Source: Paraniabella hibiscisoli
GTDB lineage: Bacteria > Bacteroidota > Bacteroidia > Chitinophagales > Chitinophagaceae
DNA length: 64,000 bases
Reading direction: 5' to 3'
Assembly (NCBI RefSeq): GCF_022512515.1
Contig: NZ_JAKWBK010000003.1
Location: forward strand, 1-64,000
A program made the translations under genes and the position numbers. Position 1 is the first letter of the stretch. Every line of letters begins with the position of its first letter. Shown piece after piece: positions 30,149 through 41,782 of the stretch. The notes under the pieces are model-generated. The model did no database searches and was not told the origin of the DNA. It saw only the letters and a program-made list of their open reading frames with translations.

Positions 30149-32727
30149 TTAGTTCTTAAGCACAGTTATAGTTTTCGAGTAGGTTTTAGCACCATCTTTA
30201 TCTATTTGTGCAATACGAATAAACAGTTTGCCATCTTCCAAAGATTGTGGATCTGATTTTTACAGCTCACAATAAAGCCAGACACACCGAGCAGTAACAA
30301 TAAACCAAATAATACACGGAATTTACGGGTAGCACCCAGGCCAATGGCACCCAGTGCCAGAACTCCCAGGCTTAACAACAAGGAATTGCTGTCGGTGGCA
30401 TTTCTTTCAAACTGGTATTCTAAATCCCGATCAGAATTACCATTAGTTGCCTTCGAGTCTACAGTACCTATTGTAGTAAAGTTTTCTCCATCAACAGATG
30501 CTTCAATTTCGAAACGATCGTTGTTGGTTTCTTTAAGGGTGCTCCAGTTTACAGTCAGTTGGCCGCCTATTATTTTTGCAGTAATAGCGCCAAAGCTCAC
30601 TGGCAATACCAATGGATCGTTACTGATACCAAAAGATAAATTAGGAAGCGTGCTATTATCGGCCGCTGCCATCAAGTCACCCACATTCAACTTTCCTGTT
30701 CTGTTAGCAGCATCCGCAGTACCGTTATTATTAGTGCCGGTATATCCGTAACCATTTGCAGGTACATCAGCAGCTGTTAATATTGTACCTTGCCTTTTGC
30801 CCGCGTTGGTAAGCACAATAGAATAGTTACCAGCTCCAATCTCGTTAATAATGGCTTTGCTAACTAAAAACTGGTAGGTTCCCAGATTTGCACCAGAAGT
30901 GGTTACCCTTACAGAACTGATCACCTCGCCGGCCGGACCTGTTAAATTAGCCCACATATTGTTAGCCAGATTAGGTTCGCCACCGTTTATCACTGCGTTA
31001 CCATCATCTCTCCATACACTACCGGTTAATGTAATATTAGGTGTACAACCTCCGTTTACGTTAAAAACGCGTATTACTTCAACAGGACCACAACCCGAAA
31101 CATTTACAGTATAACCAATCGTTACAAGGCCAGCCGTTGTGAAGCTGATAGTATTATCAGTAGTATTCAGGTTGGCAGTTCCCGACCTGATGGCAAGGGT
31201 ACCACCCGCAGGGCTCAATCCTAACTCCACAGTTGTACCGTTACAGTATTCGCCAACATCATTGATGGACGGTGCACCAAGTATATTGATCTCTGGCATA
31301 TCGGTATTGGAGGCGCCACATACCTTAATACCGGCGGTATTAAAGGTGAAATCGTCGTCAATAATCGTAGAAGCAATTCCGCTACCTCTGCTACCGTCAA
31401 AGTTATCACCCGCAATGCCAAAATTAGGTTGGCAGTTGGTAATAACCACAGTATTGTAGCCGCTGCTTTCCACAGCGCGTATATCTGTACCTGTAAGTGT
31501 AGGAGACTGGCCGGGATAGCGATTAGCATCTCCCGCGTCTCTTCCCAGATTACCATACACTTCCTCTCCGAAATTGTATAGTCGGCCAGCGCTGTTAATT
31601 ACATTAATTGAAGGGTAAGCAGGGTCTGTTTCATTGGGCGATATCCACTTAATATCAGTCATCAAAGGACCTGGAGCATTAGGATTACCGGCGCTTGGAT
31701 ATTCCGGTACATTCCAGGAGCCGTTCGTTAGTGTATAGTATCCTCGGGCTCTGGCACTACCGGCACCCATAGCAAATAATTTACCGCTTTGGTACAACAC
31801 ATAGTAAGTAGGTGCTATAAAATCATCGGCTGTTAAACCGATCATTTTGATAGGTCCGTCTCCGGGGTCTGCTGGAGGCAAGGTCATCAAAGTTGCACGC
31901 GATCTGTTTTGAACGGCAGTTTCGGTAGTACCTGTACCTAAATAGGTATCACTTCCCCAGGTATACAGTTCGCCGGCGCCGGTGAGCGCATAGAACATAC
32001 CCCATCCACCTCTTGTTGCTACCACATTGGTAAGCGGGCTGCCATCAGTTTTTTGTACAGTAGACCATGTAGTATTCCAGCCAGCAGGCGTACCTGTGCT
32101 TCCATCGCCACGCGCAACGGCATTACCGGAATTATTGCTATTGGTAAGCACGTGTACATTTCCTGCACAGGTAGTAATAGCAATTGATTTGTAGGTAACA
32201 AACATCATTTTTACATCTGCAGGGGTTACCCCGGCAGGTAGCCCTAAAGGTATTTTGCTAAACTTCCTGTTGGGTGCCACGGTACTACTACTGCTTACTG
32301 CTGAGTTTAAAACACCCCAGGCCCATAGGCCATCTGTTGTTAATAGTATCACCTGGGCATCGCTTCCAAAAGAGCCTATACCCGCTTTCAACGGCGTACC
32401 GGTAAGGCCCGGAAACATAATATTATTAATGGGCATTGGCGACAATAGGTTCCTGATACCATCGAGTGCCGTATACCTTCCAAAGATTTTCAGTTCGCCA
32501 TTCACATCCCTGGCAATGGTTTGGCCGGCCCCTGTAACTATATTATCGTACTCTAAAGTAGCCGCCACCGTAGAATTGATACCATAATTACTATAATCTG
32601 CGCAACCCTGGCTGGAAAAGCAGTTTTGTGCATGAATACCAGCTGGCGCTACAAGCAGTTGTAGAAAAAGAGTTAGAAGAAATGCTAGCGAAACCGGCAT
32701 AGGTTTCCTTTTGTGCGTTTTTTGCAT
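30149..32727 (-). CDS. Surface protein: RCC1-like propeller, SdrD-B-like domain and split-FN3 membrane-hairpin C-terminus (one frameshift)
   Basis: Signal peptide MQKTHKRKPMPVSLAFLLTL and onward to GIHAQ. The N-terminal about 430 residues carry RCC1/ATS1-type units (LLTTDGLWAWG, TGAGELYTWGSDTYLG, VINSAGRLYNFGEEVYGNLG). Next is an Ig-like stretch, then an SdrD-B/Cna-B-like domain (LTGSVWRDDGNAVINGGEPN). The module follows: FGISNDPLVLPVSFGAIT, TVNWSTLKETNNDRFEIE, TNGNSDRDLEYQF. Then TM1 SLLLSLGVLALGAIGLGA, TRKFR, TM2 LFGLLLLLGVSGFIV, SCKKSD. One A missing near 30257 hides the tail; repaired, it reads FIRIAQIDKDG...TYSKTITVLKN, ending at 30149. Paralogue of the gene at 39225 over its whole length; its module is closest to the 28361 gene. 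Confidence 0.82.
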
Positions 32728-34122
32728 GATTTTTTGTTTACTGGTTTTACGTTACGGAACATTAAAAGCCCGCGTTACTGAATATTCTTATTCAATAAGT
32801 TCAGCTTGTGTGTACAAGTGCAGTTTCTATTATAAAAATTGATCGGGTTTTTACAATTTAGAGGCACTTTGGGCGATGTAAAGGTTCGTTAAAAATCAAA
32901 AATAGGCTTTACCCACAGTGTCTTTTTTTGTTCATTTGTCTCACGCATGGGATGGATAGGCTACTTCGTACCACAAAGAACATCAGATGTTTTTAACATG
33001 ATGTATAAAAACAACCTAAATACAATAAAATCCGACATAGACTAAAGTCTAAAAATCTATTAGCCCTCATTCTTATTTTAAACGAGCGCTTTCTAAAAGA
33101 AATTCATATTTTAATACCATTCATTATTTGTCTATGCGCATTCCCTTAACAATGATTGTTCACCTCAGGCTAATTTAGATTCCGGCATTTTTATGTGAGC
33201 ATCACAATAATACCAGAAATCTTGACCGGCATGATACCTTGTACCTATCTGCCCGATATTCATATCGAGCGTCTTTAATGAACCATCTGTAGCCAAATTC
33301 CCGCTCGAATGAAACCTGATTAATTATAGCTGAAGCACCAACTCACAGGATTTGTCATTTCCACGACACTTGCATATGACTGCTTTCTTTTAATCTGCAT
33401 AGCATACTCACCCGTTTTCAAGGCAATACCTATTGCAGCCCTTTACTTTCACGTGCAGTTCCTTCACGTGATCTTTCGTGACGTATGATCACTTTTACCA
33501 TTTAATAAATGATATTGCCCATTTGCGTTGTACTGCCTGCCTCCAGTAATGTTATAATGCCTGCCAACCTCTTCTCATCCAAACCAGTATTTACTTTTTT
33601 CCAACCTTTACCTAAAGCTCATTACTGTCCCAAACCTGTTCCCTTAAGATCCTCTTACAGCATATTAATCTTTTAATATAAATAACTATAAACAGGTAGA
33701 TGATCAAGATTATAGCTACCAACTTTTAGCTGATACAAATAGGCAATAAAATGACACAGAAGAGAAATTTTTTTCTTTTTATTAAAGCATCTTTGTAATA
33801 ATAAAACTTAAATAAGCTGTTAATAGCCTGATATGACCTCGCTATCAGGAATTGAATCTAATTGAATCAACAACAACTTCTCTTTAAGTCATTGCTGCTC
33901 ATTTTAGCCCAATTTGAAAGTGAACAGGAGTATAAAAGAGTTGACTAAAACCGTAACAAAAACTTCTGCAACAGGATACGTATTACCTGTTGCAGCCGAT
34001 TGAAAAATTAAAAAATGACAGGCAGGTCATGGCCTGTGGGCGACACCGTTTGTTTGTGCCACTAGCAGGAGCGCCTTACTATTTTAACCTTAAACCCATA
34101 TTCTTATCTAACAATTATTATT
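32728..34122. other. 1.4-kb non-coding region between divergent surface-protein genes
   Basis: AT-rich DNA with no open frame I trust; an 84-codon frame at 33990-34244 overlaps the next gene start and lacks features. It must hold the promoters and leaders of the divergent genes at 32727 and 34123. A near-consensus CATCTTTG lies at about 33790. No tRNA or clear structured RNA was recognised. Confidence 0.5.
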
Positions 34123-36243
34123 ATGACGAAGCATTTAAAACTCCGAGTTATTCTTCCAGTGGTATTGGTATTCCTGTTCACAACTGGTTTGTGGGCCCAG
34201 GTGCCTTTCAATTGTGGCAACGTTGCTTACCAAACCGTAAATGATGGAACCACCACCACACTTTACTCTTACAATATTAATACCGGAAGCAGGTCGACGA
34301 TTCGAACCTTACCTTACCCGGTGAATGCCGCGGCCTACTCACCATTAAATAACCTCATATACGCTACCCGTGGCGGAACCAACCAGGTTATTGGTATGGG
34401 CTCATCCGGCCCTGTTGTTACGCTTAACGTAACCGGGCTCGAATCGGGTAATATTGGAGACATAACGCCTGATGGATATTTACTGGTAACAAGCTCCACT
34501 GTAGGTACTGATAACCGGTATTTTTTGTTGATATCAATGAAAGCCGCACAGCAACCTATGGCCAGGTGGTAGATCCAACCAGCGCTACCTATCCTTATCC
34601 GGCCAAAACAGCCGCCCCCTACTATACCAACTTTGCAGGGGGCTACCATTAACGTAAGTGATATGGCCTATAATCCTACTGATGGGCTTTTTTACGGCTT
34701 AAACAACCCTACTCTGAATACCGGAGCGCCCGATGTAACGAACCGTTACAAACTGGTTACCCTGAACCCTAGGACAGGGGTACTATCTTTCGGTAGTGTT
34801 ATTTCTGGAGCAGGCATACAAACCGAGACTTCAGCATACGGCTCGGTATTTTATGACGCCAGTACAACTATGTATGTTTTTGCCAATAACCTGGGCCGTT
34901 ATTATAGTATTAACCGTACTGCCAATACGGCCACACAAATAGGGCCGAGCGTAGCCCCCAATGGCGGTAATGACGGAGCCTCCTGCCCTAATGCCTTACT
35001 TTATAATGTTTCCATTTCGGGAAATGTTTTTGCTGATGGGAATGGCATGACCGACAATACCGTAAACGGTAGCGGTACCGATGGTGGTGGCCTTAGCGTT
35101 GTACTTTGGGATGCTGTAGAGAACAAGGTTTTGGACATAGTGCCCGTGCAACCGGACGGAACATACAGCCTGGCTGCTACACCCGGAAAAACTTACGATG
35201 TCCTTATCACCAGCCAGCCAGGTGTGGTAGGCAGCACTACGAAACCGCCTGTTGTATTACCTGCCGGCTGGGAACTTACCGGCCAGAAACTTGGTACCGG
35301 CACTGGTAGTGATGGCACTCCAAGCGGCACTTTAACCAATATTGCGGTAGGTACTTCAGATATTGCCAGCACCAACTTTGGCGTTAATCAATTACCCGAA
35401 AGTTACAATACGACCAAGGCTATTACCGGCGCTCCTGTACCTAACCAGGACATTTCATTTGGAGATTCGCCATTAAATGGAAGCGATGGCCAGGACCTTC
35501 CGGCAGGTGGTAATCCTAATGGAAATCCATGGACTACCCGTACTATCGCCATTACAAGTCTGCCTACAAATGGATTTGTTCTTTTTTATGATGGTGTAGA
35601 AATAACAAGTACAGATATCGGAAGCAATGGGTTCAGGATCGCCAATTTCGATCCGGCGAAACTGGTAACCCGGCTTGTAACACCGGTGTCAGGCACTACC
35701 GGAACAAGCTTTACGTTTTCTACGGTTGACGCTTCAGGCGTGCAGGATCCTACTCCGGCTACTGTTGCTGTTAACTTTTCAAGTGCACTGCCGGTACTTT
35801 TTGGCGCCATTGACGCCTTATTTAACAATGGTACGCTTACAGTAAACTGGGAAGTTTTAAAAGAAGTAAATAACAGCCATTATGATGTTGAACTTTCTGC
35901 TGATGGCGTTAACTTCACTAAAATAGGTTCCACCCCTACCCAGGCCAGCAACGGAAATTCCGACACTTCCCTTAGCTATTCTTTTTCGAGATCCATAACG
36001 CAAGGCGTTTTGGGTGCCAGCGTCCTGGCCTTCTTACTCGGTGGCATATATGCCCGCAAAAGACGCTGGATAGCAGTTTTACTCGTAGGCCTGGCCAGCG
36101 TTGGCATGTTCTATTCCTGCTCTAAAAACGACATAAGCAATGTTAACGATGATGACAACAAATATTTTGTACGTATCGCACAAGTGGATAAAGACGGTAC
36201 TACTTCGTATTCTAAAACAGTTACCGTTGTAAAAAATAAATAA
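34123..36243 (+). CDS. Surface protein: DUF6923-like propeller, Cna-B-like domain and split-FN3 membrane-hairpin C-terminus (two frameshifts)
   Basis: Signal peptide MTKHLKLRVILPVVLVFLFT to LWAQ. The N-terminal part looks like a DUF6923-type beta-propeller (PVNAAAYSPLNNLIYATRGG, MAYNPTDGLFYGLNNPTLN). Then a Cna-B/SdrD-B-like domain (ISGNVFADGNGMTDNTVNG, QPDGTYSLAATPGKTYDVLI) and a cadherin/Ig-like stretch (AITSLPTNGFVLFYDGVEI). The C-terminal module reads LTVNWEVLKEVNNSHYDVEL, ASNGNSDTSLSYSF, TM1 VLGASVLAFLLGGIYA, RKRRW, TM2 IAVLLVGLASVGMFY, SCSKND (Cys at 36118-36120), then FVRIAQVDKDG...SYSKTVTVVKNK. Breaks: one T missing near 34525, one extra G near 34640. About 706 residues. Confidence 0.8.
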
Positions 36244-36261
36244 ACATTCACAGCTTTATAG

Positions 36262-36306
36262 CGGTGAACGAGCCATCGTTTTGATAACGGCTCGTTCACC
36301 GTTTTT
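36262..36306 (+). terminator. Strong rho-independent terminator
   Basis: 13-bp perfect arms CGGTGAACGAGCC and GGCTCGTTCACCG with a 14-base loop, followed by TTTTT. It separates the 34123 and 36543 genes, so they are probably separate transcripts. Confidence 0.9.
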
Positions 36307-36542
36307 GTTACAAGCAAGCTGTTCAGCCTAGACACATGATACAAATAAGAAAAAACTTGACACGCAGAGTAATCTTTATTTTAAGCGGATGGTATAGCTT
36401 TGTTATGAGATGGCTTGCCGCATCTTCTCGCAGGCCTTTTTAACAGGTAACTATTAAAGCGATAAGCGTGTGCCTGATATGAAGTGAGTTACTTATTTCT
36501 TCCTACCTAAGTATCAACTTTCTTAAAATCTAAACTACTTTT

Positions 36543-38432
36543 ATGGACCTTCTAACAAAAACAACCCGTTCTTTTAAATGGGGCCCAGGCTCTTCGTTGA
36601 CACTAAAGTTTCTTTGGGGATCGTTTTTTTCTTTTTAATGAGTTTTTTTGTCTTTTTGGCACCAGCCAATGCACAGGCCCCCTGTGCAACCAGCCAGCGG
36701 CTTGTTAAAACTGACTTTTTTGATTTTGGCGCTGCCGGCGATGCTAATATTGGCATCACTACTATCTCCAACCAATTTGGCTGGACGGGAAGTGGAACCA
36801 ATTTAGTAAGCGCCAATACTTCCAATACAGCCTTTTTTGAGAATGAAGTGATCCAGACTATGACCCAGGCGGTAAGCAATGCTAATTTAAAAGGCAACGG
36901 CGCCACGGTGGCCATTCGCATTGCTGTTTCAGATTTCACGCCACGAACCAGTTCAAATGGGGCTTTGTTTAGCATTGCTTATGGTGGAACAGTATATTGT
37001 ACCATTACCAACCCTGCCACACCCGATACCGACCCTGAAAATGCAACTGTTGTTTACGGAAACGGCGCCGTAGGTCCAGGCGGCGTTACATCCAATACTG
37101 TTACTGTTACAGCCTCCAGTACCGTTACTTACAACGATATTACCATTATCCTACCATCTTCCATTCCTAATAGCGGCAACCTGGTACTAACCTTCAATTC
37201 CATAGGAGGCAATGACGATTTCAGGGTTCAATCTGTGTCTTTTCTCGGTTGTCCTATTATATATTCAGGCACTGTATATAGCGATGGCAATGGATTAAAC
37301 AATGGAAGTATTGATGGTACAGGAACCAATCTATCAGGCACTTTGCTTGTAGGACTGTTTGATGCAGGAGGTAACCAGGTAGCAAGCGTACCGGTAGCCT
37401 CCGATGGCACCTATAGCCTCGCTTACTCTGGCAGCGGTAATTATACTTTACGGCTCATCGGTTTACCCGCTACTTATACAAACACCGGAGAGAAAACAGG
37501 TACGGAACCTTCACCTGGGGATGGTACTCCAAATGGAATCACCTCTGTTGTAGCAATAATAGATGCCTCAACGAATACTGATAAAACAGGCAATAATTTC
37601 GGCATCAATTCGCAGCCCCAGAGTGCCAGCCTAACTAATAATGTAACAGGAGCTCCCATAGTAGGTGTGCCTGTCGACTTATCAAGTGTACCGCTTGCCG
37701 GAAGTGATCCGGAAGATCAGGCTACAACAGGTTCCTGGGCTACGCGTACGTTGATTATAACTTCACTACCTACCAATGGATTTACTTTAACCTACAACGG
37801 AACCCCGATTACTACCCCTAATACCACTATCGCTAATTATGATCCGACACTTCTTTCGATAACGCCTACCGCCGGTACACCTGTAGGCACTACCACCACA
37901 AGTTTTGGCTATTCGACAGTTGATGGTGCCGGCAATCAAGACCTGTCCCCTGCCACCTATACTGTAAACTTTGCTACCGGCCTACCTGTGGTATTTGGGG
38001 ATATTAAAGCTGTATTGAATAATAATGATCTCATTGTGGACTGGACCACAGTATCCGAAAATAATAACGATCATTTTGAGATTGAAGTATCTGAAAACGG
38101 GGCGGACTTTTTACCATAGCAAAATTACCATCAAAAGCTACTGACGGCAATTCGAGCACTACCCTAACGTATTCTTTTTCAAAGTCAATTACTGAAGGCA
38201 TTCTGGGCGCAGGGTTCCTGGGCATTTTATGGAGTGCTGTATGGCTTCGGAAGCGACGCCGGATTGCTGCTGCTTTAACAATCCTGGGATGTATGGGTAT
38301 ATGTTACTCCTGTTCTAAAAACAATACCGGTGACCTCCATTACGATAACAGTAAATACGTTATACGTATTGCTCAGGTAGATAAAGATGGTACTGCCACT
38401 TACTCAAAAATTATTAGTGTTATAAAAAATAG
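36543..38432 (+). CDS. Surface protein with Cna-B-like domain and split-FN3 membrane-hairpin C-terminus (three frameshifts)
   Basis: ATG 36543 (MDLLTKTTRSFKWGPGSSLT) runs through a T run with one T missing (about 36630) into a signal peptide FFFFLMSFFVFLAPANAQA. The N-terminal about 220 residues (TDFFDFGAAGDANIGITTIS ...) are an unrecognised beta-rich domain. A Cna-B-like domain (YSGTVYSDGNGLNNGSIDG) and an Ig-like region (LIITSLPTNGFTLTYNGTPI), shared with the 34123 gene, follow. The module: LIVDWTTVSENNNDHFEIEV, then after a missing T near 38110, TDGNSSTTLTYSF, TM1 ILGAGFLGILWSAVW, LRKRRR, TM2 IAAALTILGCMGICY, SCSKNN (Cys at 38311-38313) and VIRIAQVDKDG...TYSKIISVIKK. A missing A near 38425 hides the stop. 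Confidence 0.8.
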
Positions 38433-38469
38433 GTTTAGTTGTTGTTATAGCCGTATAAACATATATGCT

Positions 38470-38670
38470 GCCCTTTCAGGGCGCGGATCACCTGCCTCTG
38501 CCTGCCCGGGATGTTGCCCCGGGCAGGCCATAAATAAGCCTTTCAGGCCTGGGCATGCAGGTCAATTAAGGTCTGTGCCCCAAGGTTGAAAGCTTTTCAT
38601 ACATCAGCCTGAGGCAACTACCCAACTAAACGTTGGCATGGTATCCACCTCACTGAGCCTTTCAGGCCGA
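38470..38670. repeat. Hairpin-forming GCCTTTCAGGC-type repeats
   Basis: Three related cores, GCCCTTTCAGGGC (38470-38482), GCCTTTCAGGCC (38538-38549) and GAGCCTTTCAGGCCGAG (about 38655-38671), lie in the gap after the gene ending at 38432. Between the first two is a perfect hairpin GCCTGCCCGGG / CCCGGGCAGGC around 38499-38527. They look like dispersed intergenic repeats. The rest of the 38433-39224 gap holds no gene; TACCTTTG near 38928 could be a distant -7 element. Confidence 0.6.
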
Positions 38671-39224
38671 GGTCACTTAAAGCAACAATTAAATCCATAT
38701 TCCCCAAACGTTGAAAACCTTCCACACCAGCCCTAGCCAATGTCTTGGCTAATGGTTGCCATCAGAAGCGCGCTGTAAAGGCAGTTTACTTCCAATATCA
38801 CAGCATGAACGGCGTCGTTGCCATACGCATTTTATACATTAGAAAAATAACTTCACCGTATCTCAATGACACCAATAAACCATTTTTAGATACGTAAAGC
38901 AAACACTTCAGCCTGGCAGCAATTTACCTTTGTTAGGTGGTTAATTCATGATAAATAAAATGCCTGATAAACCACTTTTGTACAGGGTTTGCGACCGGGC
39001 CATTTTAACAGAAGTAAGTTCATACGACATGAGGGTAATTGCAGCAGTCAATGAATAATATTAGGAGGCGGTGTGTAATTATTAAAACTTTGTTCAACAT
39101 AAAATCTAACATTAAACTCAACAATTCAAACAAAAAAATCCAGTCAAACTTATACAGCTGTTGTTTAAATCCCAAGTGCAACATTCTGTATGGAATAATC
39201 TAATATCTAAAACCTAAACAAACA

Positions 39225-41731
39225 ATGACAACAACACGCACATTTAGAGTTCTGTTGCTGGCTTTGGCCGCAGGCCTATGCCTTAGCAATGCATCATTTA
39301 GTCAAACCTGTTACACCAACAGCGGCTGCCAGGACTATAGCAATTTCGGGTTCTCCTCCACCGGAGCCAGCACACTGGAATATGATAACTACGTATCGGC
39401 TTTTCACCAAACAGTAGTGAGAGACCTCGATGGCTCCTTAAAAATATGGGGTGAGCTTACCAAAGCCAACGGCGCAGATAGCTGGCTGGTTCCTACTACC
39501 ATTAATGCCGGTAATTACCCTGGTTTAACGGGTACCCCTTTAAAAGTGGCTATTGGTAGTTATGGTACCGGTAGAGCCCAGTTTTTACTGCTTACCAGCG
39601 ATAACAAACTATGGGCATGGGGTACAGAGGACTTTATGATTTCTAATAGTCTTACCACCAGCACTTCTTTCCAACAGCTTAGTATTGGTTTACCGGCGGG
39701 AGTTACGGCCAGCACTGTAAAAATGTTATTCGGCACCACTTATGCCGTGGTTTTAACTACCTGTGGAGGCGATGTTTATGTTTTATCAGGCAATGGGGAT
39801 ATGCGTGGTGCTGGCGGCACCGGCTCAGGTACGGCATGGTCGCACGTACAAAAACAATCAGGAGGATTTCTGTCAGGTATAGTAGCTGCCCGGGCCAGTA
39901 TGGGAGGCGTTATCGCCCTTGATACAGCCGGAGGCCTGTGGGTATGGGGCCAAAGCTGGGATGGTGTAAATACTACTTCCTTATCTTATGACAGAGCTAT
40001 TCCTCTGGCAGCACCTGCAGGCGCCACCGATGCCATTAAAATGATCGGAACCACACATACAACCAACGGCTACGATGTAAGCTACTATGTACTGTATGAA
40101 AATGGAAGACTCTACTCTATGGGACACAATAGTATGGGGCAGTTAGGTAACTGGAATACCACCAGCCAGCCTAACTGGGTGCAGCCAACTTACAGTGCCG
40201 GAGGAACACCTATGAACGATATCAAGTGGATATCGCCCAACGAGCATGATTTTGGATATGCGGCTATCAACGTAATTAATAGCAGTAAGGTAGTATATTC
40301 CTGGGGAGAAGAAAGCGGTAATATGATCGGGCGTGGCTCTAATAATTCCGGGCCCAGTGCCGTAAATCCGGGACAGCCAACAAACTTCCAGTCAGGTTAC
40401 TCCAACAGCAATATTATTGCTGTAGAAAGCGGTGGCCATACCACCATGGTATTGCGCGAGTGCACCAGCACTTTCGGTTATGTAGGCCACAGAACTGAGG
40501 GAAGCATGGGAGACAACGTTGCCGACGGAGGTTATGATGCCGTCTACCACTTTAACACTAACGCGGTACAGGTTTGTGGTGGCGAAACGGTGAATGCCAG
40601 TTTAAACGCTGCGGTAAATGGTCCTTACTGCATCGGCAACACGCTGCAACTGCTGGGAACCCCTGCAGGCGGTACTTATGCCATTGACGTAGCCGGAAGT
40701 ACAGCTACCGCCACTTTATCGGGCACAACATTAACCTTTACCGGTGAAGGTACGCTAAGGGTTAATTATACAGTTAACGATGGCAGCTCCTGCGGCACTG
40801 TTACGGTAGTAAAAGTTTTTGCGGTTGAAGATTGCGGCAGCAGGGTAACCATACCAGGCACTATCTGGAATGATGCCAACGGGGATGCGGTAATAGGTTC
40901 AGGAGAAACAGGTATGGCCAACGGGCTTTGGGTAAACCTGGTAGATCCCAATGGTAACGTTATTGCCTCAGCAAAAGTAAACACCAATGGCACGTATACT
41001 TTCCAGGTGGGTACCGGATACCTGGCAACAAGTGGCAACTACTCAATAACCATTACTAATACCGATAAAGAAGTGGGTGACCGGCTTACTGCTGCAGATG
41101 TGCCCACAGGCGGTTATGGCTACACAGGCGTAAACAGGGGTACTACAGGTATCGACAATACCAACCGTACCGGCCAACTCAACATTGGTAACTTAAGTGG
41201 TGTTGCAGGTGGCACTACAACATCCCCGTGAACTTTGGTATCAGTAACGATCCGCTGGTATTGCCGGTTCAGTTTTCTGATCTGTCTGCGATAGTAAGAG
41301 GTGGCTCATTGTTCATAAACTGGTCTACATCTTCCGAGAAAAATAATAAAGGCTTTGAAGTAGAAGCTTCGGCAGATGGTGTTCATTTTACTACTATCGG
41401 CTCTTTAGATTCTAAAGCAACAAACGGTAATTCAGACAGCGTGTTAAGCTATGAATTCTCAGCAGACCTGGCAGGTGTAGCTATGGCAACATCAGGCTTT
41501 ATAGTAGCCTTGCTGGCACTGGGTGCTTTAACCATGAGCTTACCGCGTAAAAGGAAACTGATATTTGCAGGTTTGATGCTGACGGGTATTGTGGTTAGTG
41601 CTATCGGCTGCCAGAAGAAAAGTGCAGAGGCCCTATCTGACGGCAAAAACTTTTATATCCGTATTGCACAAATAGACAAAGACGGAGGCAAAAGTTACTC
41701 AAAAACAGTAAGAGTAGTGAACAACCATTAA
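39225..41731 (+). CDS. Surface protein: RCC1-like propeller, SdrD-B-like domain and split-FN3 membrane-hairpin C-terminus (one frameshift)
   Basis: Signal peptide MTTTRTFRVLLLALAAGLCL to ASFSQ. RCC1/ATS1-type units (LLTSDNKLWAWGTEDF, ALDTAGGLWVWGQSWDG, VLYENGRLYSMGHNSMGQLG) fill the first about 430 residues, then an Ig-like stretch and an SdrD-B-like domain (IPGTIWNDANGDAVIGSGET). One C is missing near 41228 (TTTSP|VNFGISNDPLVLPV). The module reads LFINWSTSSEKNNKGFEVEA, TNGNSDSVLSYEF, TM1 MATSGFIVALLALGALTM, LPRKRK, TM2 LIFAGLMLTGIVVSAI, GCQKKS (Cys at 41609-41611), then YIRIAQIDKDG...SYSKTVRVVNNH. Full length about 835 residues, paralogous to the minus-strand gene at 30149. Confidence 0.82.
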
Positions 41732-41748
41732 TCTGTACACTTATACAT

Positions 41749-41782
41749 AAAAAGCCTGCTCCGGAAACGGAGCGGGCTTTTT
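41749..41782 (+). terminator. Strong rho-independent terminator
   Basis: AAAAAGCCTGCTCCG and CGGAGCGGGCTTTTT arms (one T-G pair) close on a GAAA tetraloop, immediately after the RCC1-like gene. Confidence 0.9.

Noticed and set aside
34123..36243. Calling the split surface-protein and housekeeping frames pseudogenes
   Set aside because: The same single-base homopolymer losses occur in essential genes across the window, so error is the simpler explanation.
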